Assembly (NCBI GenBank): GCA_023139655.1
Contig: JAGLNE010000103.1
Coordinates: 1-5,711, forward strand
Direction of reading: 5' to 3'
Length of the DNA: 5,711 nt
Origin: Candidatus Parcubacteria bacterium
GTDB lineage: Bacteria; Patescibacteriota; Patescibacteriia; Patescibacteriales; UBA12075
The notes under the pieces were generated by a model. It had not been told where the DNA came from and ran no database searches. It was given only the letters and a program-made list of their open reading frames with translations. Shown here piece after piece: positions 1 to 4,796 of this stretch. The position numbers were made by a program, and so were the translations under genes. Numbering within the stretch: position 1 is the stretch's first letter; each line of letters begins with the position of its first letter.

Positions 1-1699
1 TCACATCCTGCCAAAAATTTGACAAACCCACCATTTCAAATAAGGTATCCCAAATTCGCTCCTCGCTTTTATTATATTTAAAGCTTAATTCTCCCCCCTC
101 ATCAATTTGGAAAGCTAATTTACTTGACAGCAGTTCCAACGCGTTCTCCCAGCGCTCACGCTTCTTGATTTTTTCCAGCTCGGTTTCCGGATCATACATA
201 GCCTCTACCCAAAAGCTGTCAACATAAGCAACTATGCCCTGATCAAATTCCCGTAAACCTTCAAATTTTATTTCCAGACTTTCAATTTGCTCCCAGTAAG
301 AAATAAAGTCAGCCTCAAATTCAAAGTAACCGCCGTTTAAATGATTGGATAACTCCTCCTGTGTCAGTACATCCAAGAGCTGCCAAATTTGCTCGTCTAT
401 AAATTCTTCACTCGTACTCGCTTCTCTCTTTTCGCCTAACGAATACCAAATCGCGATCTTCGCATCCTCCAAAAGCTGATTCTGCGCCTGCGCGGTTTGC
501 GCTTTGAATATTTTTTCAAATAAATTTCTCGCCGTACTTGTGCCGACGCTATCAGTACTTGATGAAATTTCTGGCTCATCAATAAACTCCCCACTGCTAC
601 TACTAACACTCTCTATTTCAAAAACCTCAACTGTGCTGCTGGCTGCTTCACTGGTACTCGCCTCCTCCTCAATTTCAATTATTTCCTCTAAACTTGAAAC
701 ATTACTATTCCCCTCTCCTTCAGAAGGAGAGGGGCTAGGGGTGAGGTTATCAAACGGCACAAATTCACCACGCTGATATACTTGGTCCAGGGCAAAAGAC
801 ATGCCTAACTTAACCTCTTTTAATTCGCCCAACTCACTTAAACCAGTAATCTCATCAATAATAAATTCCTGAGCCTTAGCTTCACGCGTAATTGTTAAAT
901 TCCTAAATAAACTTAATATTTCATCATCATATAATTCTTCTTCACTACTAGTGCTAATTTCAATCTCAATATCTGATTCGCTGCCCCAATCAGGCTCAAA
1001 TATCTCCACTTGCTGACTATCTTCTTCAACAATTATTTCTACATTTTCTATTTCTTCCTCTCTGCCATCCTCTCCTTCGGAAGGAGAGGGGCTGGGGGTG
1101 AGGTGTAATAGATTTGTTGAAGTAGTAATAGTTTCTGTACTGCTAGCTACGACATCTTCCACGGTAGTGCTAGCTTCCACTTCAACTATACTCTCAACTA
1201 CTAAATCCTCTGATTTACCCGACTCTTCTTGATAATCTTCCCCATTTTCAATAATTTCTATTTCTGTATATTCTTCCTCTGGAATATATATCTCCGGATC
1301 TTCCAGAAACCAAAAATCACCCAAAACCAATTTTTCACTGCCGCCAATATATAAGCTTGAATTTGAATCACTAAAATCACTGATATCCGCACTGCCCGGC
1401 AGATCAGGCGACCCGATTACGGCTTCGTTATTTTTCCAGCCCAAATTAGTTTCGTCATCATAGGAAATTCGGCTTGCTCCAGCATATAGCCTTATCACTA
1501 CGATCTCATTATCTTCTGCCCCCAGATATTTAGTTATTGCTTTGATTGGCGATTGACCAAGAATTATATGAATAAACAAATAAAAAACAATAATAAAACG
1601 CCAGCTCAGAGCCAATACTTTTTTAGAGCTCGAAGTAGCTGGCGTAATACCAAAAATACGCTGTAACAATTTGATTAAAATGTTAGATTTTATTAGCAT
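1..1699 (-). CDS. Large acidic secreted/membrane-anchored protein, partial (C-terminus beyond window)
   Basis: The frame is open from ATG 1699-1697 to the window edge: 566 codons plus one base, with no stop. A stop lies six codons upstream of the ATG, which fixes the start region. No Shine-Dalgarno is visible; the bases before the ATG are TTTTCCCC. Residues 1-32 are basic and residues 33-48 are hydrophobic (RFIIVFYLFIHIILG), suggesting an uncleaved signal-anchor or signal peptide. Residues 60-132 look folded, with an IGSPDLPGSADISDFSDSNS stretch that resembles discoidin-like surface domains only loosely. Residues 135-390 are low-complexity E/S/T/D-rich linkers, interrupted by a short segment at 255-315. 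They contain LTPSPSPSEGE twice (200-210 and 319-329), each encoded by a palindromic DNA repeat. Residues 391-566 are again compositionally normal and aromatic-rich. I do not recognise a family. It is probably an envelope or surface protein, lying downstream of the membrane HTH gene and likely co-transcribed with it. High confidence that it is coding, low on function. Confidence 0.6.
   Translation of the reverse strand, partial: MLIKSNILIKLLQRIFGITPATSSSKKVLALSWRFIIVFYLFIHIILGQSPIKAITKYLGAEDNEIVVIRLYAGASRISYDDETNLGWKNNEAVIGSPDLPGSADISDFSDSNSSLYIGGSEKLVLGDFWFLEDPEIYIPEEEYTEIEIIENGEDYQEESGKSEDLVVESIVEVEASTTVEDVVASSTETITTSTNLLHLTPSPSPSEGEDGREEEIENVEIIVEEDSQQVEIFEPDWGSESDIEIEISTSSEEELYDDEILSLFRNLTITREAKAQEFIIDEITGLSELGELKEVKLGMSFALDQVYQRGEFVPFDNLTPSPSPSEGEGNSNVSSLEEIIEIEEEASTSEAASSTVEVFEIESVSSSSGEFIDEPEISSSTDSVGTSTARNLFEKIFKAQTAQAQNQLLEDAKIAIWYSLGEKREASTSEEFIDEQIWQLLDVLTQEELSNHLNGGYFEFEADFISYWEQIESLEIKFEGLREFDQGIVAYVDSFWVEAMYDPETELEKIKKRERWENALELLSSKLAFQIDEGGELSFKYNKSEERIWDTLFEMVGLSNFWQDV
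710..747 (-). repeat. REP-like palindromic repeat, copy 1, inside the surface-protein gene
   Basis: Arms CCCCTCTCCTTC (710-721) and GAAGGAGAGGGG (723-734) are a perfect 12-bp inverted repeat around one base. A conserved tail, CTAGGGGTGAGGT, follows at 735-747. On the coding strand it is read in frame as LTPSPSPSEGEG (residues 319-330). From memory, CCCTCTCC/GGAGAGGG palindromes with this tail recur as dispersed elements in many bacteria, and their translation shows up as TPSPSPSEGEG peptides. Confidence 0.8.
1069..1104 (-). repeat. REP-like palindromic repeat, copy 2, inside the surface-protein gene
   Basis: Arms CCTCTCCTTC (1069-1078) and GAAGGAGAGG (1080-1089) form a perfect 10-bp inverted repeat. 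The tail CTGGGGGTGAGGT (1092-1104) matches copy 1 with one change. The outer CC of copy 1 is replaced by AT here, so this copy is slightly decayed. It is read in the same frame as copy 1, giving LTPSPSPSEGED (residues 200-211). The two copies are 357 bases (119 codons) apart and both sit in E/S/T-rich linker. Confidence 0.8.
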
Positions 1700-1712
1700 G
1701 GGGAAAATAATT

Positions 1713-1817
1713 GATTACAAACCAACGAGATTACAAACCAACAAATTTTTTCACAAATACTACAAATGAAAATTTTAACATTTGTTTTATTTGTAGCTGA
1801 TTTGTTGGTTTGTAATC
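1713..1817. repeat. Long AT-rich interrupted palindrome with an extra direct half-site
   Basis: GATTACAAACCAACAAAT (1729-1746) and ATTTGTTGGTTTGTAATC (1800-1817) are perfect 18-bp inverted repeats. Between them ACAAAT at 1753-1758 and 1762-1767 pairs with ATTTGT at 1789-1794 and 1780-1785, all centred near 1773, so the whole 89 bases fold as one imperfect hairpin. A further direct copy of the outer end, GATTACAAACCAAC, lies at 1713-1726, 16 bases from the next. The element fills the gap between the HTH gene and the start of the surface-protein gene. It lacks a U-tract, so it is a poor simple terminator. It could be a miniature mobile element or a leader structure; the sequence alone does not decide. 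Confidence 0.85.
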
Positions 1818-1827
1818 TATAAAACAA

Positions 1828-2250
1828 CTAAAAGGTCAACGATTCTACCTTTTGTGGCAAAGAAGGAGCGTTTTTTATTTCTGTTTGGGGATTAAATATA
1901 GAAAACACAATAAAGGTAAATAATGCAACAAAGGAAATTATAACAATTATAAGCAAAGGGATGGCTGATTTAAATGTCGCAAAAAAAAGACGCAAGATAT
2001 CTAATTCCATAAATAGCTTGCGTCTTTTTAGCTTAAATTTGTCTCCAAGGGTTTCAGGTTTTTTGGTTTTGCTTATCTTGCGATAATCTTTAATTGCTTT
2101 AGCGCTGGTCATCCATTGCAAACCGGTAAACACCTGTTTGCCCGGGAGTTTGCCACTGCGAATCAGCTGGCCAATATAGTCAGCTGAGTAGCCGGTTATT
2201 TGGGCAGCATCTTTTAAAGAAATTAAATTTTTCTCATCCGCATGGGTCAT
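1828..2250 (-). CDS. Membrane-anchored helix-turn-helix protein
   Basis: The protein has 140 residues from ATG 2250; a TTG directly before it (2253) could add one residue. No good Shine-Dalgarno is present. The stop is TAG. Residues 9-57 resemble a MerR/excisionase-type helix-turn-helix (HTH_17-like): LISLKDAAQITGYSADYIGQ, then LIRSGKLPGKQV and a short wing ending AIKDYRK. A basic segment follows (60-79, KLKRRK), then an amphipathic stretch, then one hydrophobic segment at about 96-119 (IPLLIIVIISFVALFTFIVF). About 20 polar residues follow. Basic residues on the N-terminal side predict the HTH in the cytoplasm and a short tail outside. It should bind DNA or act as a scaffold at the membrane (inference); the target is unknown. 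It is the first gene of a unit whose next gene is the large acidic protein. The junction between HTH and membrane halves coincides with a terminator-like hairpin. The HTH fold is likely; the function is unassigned. Confidence 0.7.
   Translation of the reverse strand: MTHADEKNLISLKDAAQITGYSADYIGQLIRSGKLPGKQVFTGLQWMTSAKAIKDYRKISKTKKPETLGDKFKLKRRKLFMELDILRLFFATFKSAIPLLIIVIISFVALFTFIVFSIFNPQTEIKNAPSLPQKVESLTF
1981..2029 (-). terminator. Terminator-like hairpin plus U8 inside the HTH gene
   Basis: In the minus-strand transcript, AAAAAGACGCAAG (2029-2017) pairs perfectly over 13 bp with CTTGCGTCTTTTT (1996-1984). The run of T ends at 1981, giving eight consecutive U. The GC-richer core is GACGCAAG/CTTGCGTC. 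The loop is 20 bases, which is long, but CTA...TAG inside it can pair. The structure encodes residues about 74-89 (KRRKLF...ILRLFF), so it is wholly within the coding sequence. It looks like an intrinsic terminator or attenuator; whether it acts while ribosomes are translating through it is unknown. Confidence 0.5.
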
Positions 2251-2283
2251 CAAATGAGTTTTTTCGGTTTCTTTAATTTTAGC

Positions 2284-2328
2284 AAATCTCGGGGGTCGAG
2301 ATTTTGATTTTTTGATTTTTCAAAATCT
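2284..2328 (-). promoter_or_regulatory. Two leader inverted repeats ahead of the HTH gene
   Basis: AAATCTCG (2284-2291) and CGAGATTT (2297-2304) are a perfect 8-bp inverted repeat around GGGGT. Partly overlapping it, AGATTTTGA (2299-2307) and TCAAAATCT (2320-2328) are a perfect 9-bp inverted repeat. Because they share bases 2299-2304 they are mutually exclusive as hairpins. They lie between the predicted transcription start (about 2335) and the HTH start codon, so they could be a leader switch or operator for the HTH protein. Both roles are inference. Confidence 0.4.
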
Positions 2329-2341
2329 AAAAACTATATAT

Positions 2342-2371
2342 ATTATATCACGTTTTACTATTATATTTCAA
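2342..2371 (-). promoter_or_regulatory. Sigma70-type extended -10 promoter for the HTH/surface-protein unit
   Basis: Minus strand: -35 TTGAAA (2371-2366), an 18-base spacer, and -10 TATAAT (2347-2342), immediately preceded by TGA. The TGA supplies a TGn extended -10. Expected start is near 2335, leaving a leader of about 85 bases before ATG 2250. It lies downstream of the terminator of the preceding operon, as expected for an independent unit. AT-rich DNA yields many chance -10 boxes, but the combined -35, spacing and TGn make this one convincing. Confidence 0.7.
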
Positions 2372-2548
2372 GCATACTATTCAATTAAAACCACAATAAT
2401 CATTAGATTATTAAAAAATAATTTTAAATACTAATATTAGCCTTTAACTTAATATTTATACTTTTTACCTATATTTTTTTAATTTCCTGCCCTGAACTTG
2501 CCGAAGGATTAATTTTTAATTCTTAATTTTTAATTAATTATTTGTGGA
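2372..2548. other. AT-rich intergenic spacer with no gene
   Basis: The gene-free stretch 2251-2602 holds the leader hairpins, promoter, a decayed repeat and a terminator annotated separately. The remainder is almost purely A/T. It includes a small inverted repeat AATAATC/GATTATT (2395-2412) and a direct duplication of TTAATTTTTAATT around 2509-2536. Both are of a kind that low-complexity AT DNA produces by chance. No start codon with a sensible downstream frame was found. Confidence 0.7.
2490..2508. repeat. Decayed dispersed-repeat fragment
   Basis: CCCTGAACTTGCCGAAGGA stands out as GC-rich in an A/T-only surround. It resembles, from memory, the dispersed bacterial motif CCCTGAGCTTGCCGAAGGG, with two changes. 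It is probably a mutated copy of a REP-like element, the second such family in this window. No coding frame uses it. Confidence 0.4.
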
Positions 2549-2571
2549 TAAAAAAACAGCTATTTAGCTGT
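2549..2571 (-). terminator. Rho-independent terminator after the permease gene
   Basis: In the minus-strand transcript ACAGCT (2571-2566) pairs with AGCTGT (2561-2556) around AAAT, followed by a run of T ending at 2550. It lies 32 bases after the permease stop codon and closes the AbrB-transglycosylase-permease operon. The stem is short but the geometry is classical. Confidence 0.7.
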
Positions 2572-2602
2572 ATTTTAAACTATTTATTTTCTTTTTAGGT
2601 GG

Positions 2603-3382
2603 TTATTTCTTATTCGCCATCCGTATCCAAACGGTCTGTATTGCCACAAAAAGAATTATTATCCAAATTACCTGAACCCCCAATCCCCTAATCGCTTCAG
2701 CTTGACTAATTTTTCCCAAATAAAGTTGAGCCGGAACAAAAAAAGTATAGGCAAAAGGCAAAAATAAACTAATATTTACAAATAAAACCGGCAAAAAACT
2801 CAAAGGAAAATAATTCCCGGACAATAACTTTTTCAAGCGCATCAGTAAACGATAAAGCCCATCTGATTCTATGGTCCAAAAAATATTCAGCCTAATTAAA
2901 TATGCCAAAAGAAACTCTACAATAAATGACAATATAATCATTACGCCAATGATTGAAATTGTTATTGGATTGACATTGATGATGAAACTCTTGGAAAATA
3001 TCAGCACCACCACCGCGTACAGGCTTACCGCAATTAAGAAAGGTAAAAGCACTTTGGCCCAGCCATGGGTCAGGACATGGAATAAATATTTTATGGGTTT
3101 ATAAATAAGCAGGTACGATTTCTCGCTTCGGAGGTCCTCAGCGATCAATTTCTGCAGTAGCCAGGAAGTAAAAATACCAATAATACTACCACCAATAATG
3201 TAGGTAATAATTTCATTCTGGGTAAAGCCGCCAAGCATCTTCTGGCTCTGGAATAAATAGATCCAAACCGCTAAAACAACCACCAGCTCAAGAAAACCGC
3301 CCAAACGCAACAACCCTTTACTAACGCGCTTAATAATATCCTTTCTACTATTTACTTTTTCCAACTCTGCTTCTTGGTACAT
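2603..3382 (-). CDS. ABC-2 type transporter permease, ABC2_membrane_6 (DUF990)-like
   Basis: The protein has 259 residues and is an integral membrane protein with six predicted helices at about 28-46, 57-79, 110-130, 137-164, 195-216 and 236-253. Family-like features are a cytoplasmic DLRSEKSYLLIYKPIKYL segment after helix 2 (83-100) and SGNYFPLSFLPVL entering helix 5 (188-200). The loop FVPAQLYLGK (215-224) matches the usual FxPxxxxLG pattern. The length is normal for the family. Such permeases normally pair with a second similar permease and an ATP-binding subunit to export an unknown substrate. Neither partner is in this window, so this is an orphan subunit here. I chose ATG 3382, one base after the preceding stop (TAA-A-ATG), over a TTG at 3394 that would add four residues and overlap the upstream gene. 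Last gene of the operon; a terminator follows. Family assignment is from motif recall, fairly confident. Confidence 0.75.
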   Translation of the reverse strand: MYQEAELEKVNSRKDIIKRVSKGLLRLGGFLELVVVLAVWIYLFQSQKMLGGFTQNEIITYIIGGSIIGIFTSWLLQKLIAEDLRSEKSYLLIYKPIKYLFHVLTHGWAKVLLPFLIAVSLYAVVVLIFSKSFIINVNPITISIIGVMIILSFIVEFLLAYLIRLNIFWTIESDGLYRLLMRLKKLLSGNYFPLSFLPVLFVNISLFLPFAYTFFVPAQLYLGKISQAEAIRGLGVQVIWIIILFVAIQTVWIRMANKK

Positions 3383-3383
3383 T

Positions 3384-4436
3384 TTATTTTTCAAAAATTA
3401 ATCGTAAATCTTCGTGAATTATTTTATCTCCTCTTTCATCGGCTGTGGATTTAATAATTCTCGCATACTTATCCAATAATTTATATTTATCTTCCAGCTT
3501 CTTGGGTTTATCCATCTCCCTTGCCATTAGAGCAGCGGCATAATCCTCGTACTTAACTTCTAAATTTATTCCAAAATCATTAAAACGATTTCTAATTCGT
3601 TTTAAGCGTTCAATATAATTCATAGCCTCATCAGCATAGTCTCGTGACTCTTTTGGCCAGGTTCTTTTCGGCTCATTTCGCACTCGTCTATAGCCACCAT
3701 TATAAGAGCCTAGCAATTCCATTTGCGCCGTTTTAATATCACCTCTCTCATAATGTTTTTTACCAACACTGTATCCATACCCTTGGTCCCACAGAGCACA
3801 TAAATATAATTTTCCAAAAGCCCGGCTATAGTCCGCTTTTTCGAGAATTAAATCCATTACTTCCTCTATTTCTTCCTTTTTGAGATGTTCAGGCCCTTGA
3901 TAATTAAACTCATTATTTCTTTTTAGTTTATTCAAATAAGCTACTACATCTACAACTGAAATTGGCATGTTTTGCATAATCCCTTTTGCCCCGGCCCCGG
4001 ATTGTGCCTTTGGTTTCATATTCGATTCAGTTAATGTTTGGGCAATATAAAAATTACTATTTAAAATATCATTAGGCGGCCATCGTTTTGAGCATGATAA
4101 CTCATAATAAGCTTTAAGAAAAATATCAGCAATGTTTTTTGCCTCAACCCTTCTCTCAACCGGAGTAGTCTCTTTTAAGTCTTTACTTTCTTTTTTTCCA
4201 TCTTTTCTCCTAGTCTTTTTTTTCATACTTTCTTTTTGCTTCCACTTTTTGATTTCTGTCTCGGCTTCTTTTTTCTCGCCAAGCAACTCTTCTACTCCAC
4301 AACCGGTAGTGATTGCCACAGTACTAATTGCTAATCCTTTTAAAAAATCACGCCGATTCATGCCTAATTTTTTCTCTTCAGCTGATTCATCTTTGCTCTC
4401 TAATGAATTGCCCGGTTTTTCAAAACCAAATTTCAT
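3384..4436 (-). CDS. Tat-exported lytic transglycosylase (SLT-domain) protein
   Basis: The protein has 350 residues. Residues 27-34 (NRRDFLKG) are a twin-arginine motif followed by a hydrophobic core and TTGC at 43-46, suggesting folded export through Tat and possibly lipid attachment at Cys46. The -3 residue is Thr rather than Leu, so the lipobox is weak. Residues 50-100 are an extremely Lys/Glu-rich linker. The SLT (lysozyme-like) domain follows. It has the catalytic Glu137 in AQTLTESNMKPKAQ, then SGAGAKGIMQNMP (146-158) and the distal GSYNGGYRRV (243-252), which correspond to the family's ES, GLMQ and AYNAG motifs. It should cleave the MurNAc-GlcNAc bond of peptidoglycan, releasing 1,6-anhydro ends, outside the cytoplasmic membrane. 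The start is placed at ATG 4436, one base after the AbrB stop. An upstream ATG (4484) would overlap AbrB by 47 bases, and an internal ATG (4361) starts just before the RR motif. The domain call is strong; the precise subfamily is not known. Confidence 0.85.
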   Translation of the reverse strand: MKFGFEKPGNSLESKDESAEEKKLGMNRRDFLKGLAISTVAITTGCGVEELLGEKKEAETEIKKWKQKESMKKKTRRKDGKKESKDLKETTPVERRVEAKNIADIFLKAYYELSCSKRWPPNDILNSNFYIAQTLTESNMKPKAQSGAGAKGIMQNMPISVVDVVAYLNKLKRNNEFNYQGPEHLKKEEIEEVMDLILEKADYSRAFGKLYLCALWDQGYGYSVGKKHYERGDIKTAQMELLGSYNGGYRRVRNEPKRTWPKESRDYADEAMNYIERLKRIRNRFNDFGINLEVKYEDYAAALMAREMDKPKKLEDKYKLLDKYARIIKSTADERGDKIIHEDLRLIFEK

Positions 4437-4437
4437 A

Positions 4438-4635
4438 TTATTTTGTTTTACCACCCTTAGCTCCGGGGGATGGCCAATCTTCAATAATTAATCTCTTTCC
4501 ACTCCTTTTTACTTGTAATTTTTGCCGCTCTTTCCAGCTTAAATCCCGTATCATGTCTTTGGGTAAAATCACATAATAACTCCCCCGGCCGGTTTTAGTG
4601 AGCTTACGAATATTTTTATAAGTATAAGCTTTCAT
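4438..4635 (-). CDS. AbrB/SpoVT-type swapped-hairpin DNA-binding regulator
   Basis: The protein has 65 residues. Residues 8-52 match the AbrB/MazE/SpoVT pattern. RKLTKTGRGSYYVILPKDMI (10-29) carries the typical K-x-G-x-G-S...LPK strand-turn-strand, then LSWKERQKLQVKR and a closing strand RLIIED (48-53). The tail 54-65 is Pro/Gly/Lys-rich. Proteins of this size dimerise through the fold and bind AT-rich or palindromic DNA, usually near their own promoter. Here a three-unit 12-bp array ends eight bases upstream of the start codon, so autoregulation is likely (inference). It is the first gene of a three-gene operon, and its TAA is followed after one base by the next ATG. A MazE-like antitoxin role is possible in principle, but no toxin gene lies beside it: the next product is the transglycosylase. 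No Shine-Dalgarno is visible in the A/T-rich leader. Confidence 0.85.
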   Translation of the reverse strand: MKAYTYKNIRKLTKTGRGSYYVILPKDMIRDLSWKERQKLQVKRSGKRLIIEDWPSPGAKGGKTK

Positions 4636-4642
4636 ATATTTT

Positions 4643-4678
4643 ATGAACGTAGATATCTACGTTCATATCTACGTTCAT
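4643..4678 (-). promoter_or_regulatory. Operator-like array: three 12-bp units upstream of the AbrB gene
   Basis: On the minus strand ATGAACGTAGAT occurs twice in direct tandem (4678-4667 and 4666-4655), followed by its exact inverse ATCTACGTTCAT (4654-4643). The last two units form a perfect 24-bp palindrome centred on GATATC. A partial fourth unit, ATGAAC, lies at 4694-4689. The array ends eight bases before the ATG and sits just downstream of the predicted transcription start, where a bound AbrB dimer would block elongation or initiation. In RNA the palindrome could also form a hairpin hiding the start region. Confidence 0.7.
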
Positions 4679-4701
4679 TATTAATTTTGTTCATTACTAT
4701 A

Positions 4702-4729
4702 ATTATACTACAAAACCACTAAAAAACAA
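4702..4729 (-). promoter_or_regulatory. Probable promoter of the AbrB-transglycosylase-permease operon
   Basis: Minus strand: -10 TATAAT (4707-4702), a 16-base spacer and a weak -35 TTGTTT (4729-4724). It falls between the terminator of the upstream gene and the operator array. Expected start is near 4695, giving a leader of about 60 bases that contains the whole array. The -10 is perfect; the -35 is poor, as for a promoter needing or avoiding regulation. Confidence 0.6.
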
Positions 4730-4740
4730 AAAAATATCGC

Positions 4741-4783
4741 AAAAATAAAACGAGGCTACTAAATTTAATACTTTAGTAGCCTC
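4741..4783 (-). terminator. Strong Rho-independent terminator after the zinc-ribbon gene
   Basis: In the minus-strand transcript GAGGCTACTAAA (4783-4772) pairs perfectly with TTTAGTAGCCTC (4763-4752) around an 8-base loop, then G and a U-rich tail TTTTATTTTT (4750-4741). It begins 14 bases after the TGA stop at 4797. This isolates the upstream gene from the AbrB operon. Confidence 0.9.
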
Positions 4784-4796
4784 TTATAAATATTGT

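Noticed and set aside
504..776. Plus-strand open frame of 90 codons containing PSPSEGEGLGVRL
   Set aside because: It lies antisense within the open surface-protein frame. Its apparent motif is just the opposite-strand reading of the palindromic repeat, and it is Ser/Leu-rich as expected for the complement of Glu/Ser codons.
1700..1827. Possible separate promoter for the surface protein within the palindrome (TTGTTG ... TGTAAT)
   Set aside because: Spacing is 19 bases with weak boxes, and both boxes are simply parts of the repeated GGTTTGTAATC unit.
2395..2536. Small inverted and direct repeats in the AT-rich spacer
   Set aside because: Composition is almost only A and T, so short repeats of 7-13 bases are expected by chance.
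2871..3104. Plus-strand frame of 77 codons
   Set aside because: Antisense to the permease's membrane helices, with no ribosome site or motif.
4132..4576. Plus-strand frames of 119 and 82 codons
   Set aside because: They are Phe/Ser/Leu-rich mirror readings of the Lys/Glu-rich linker of the transglycosylase and the AbrB gene. They have no ribosome site and no recognisable domain.
4438..4635. AbrB protein as a MazE-type antitoxin of a toxin-antitoxin pair
   Set aside because: No small toxin gene is adjacent on either side; the coupled downstream gene is a Tat-exported transglycosylase.
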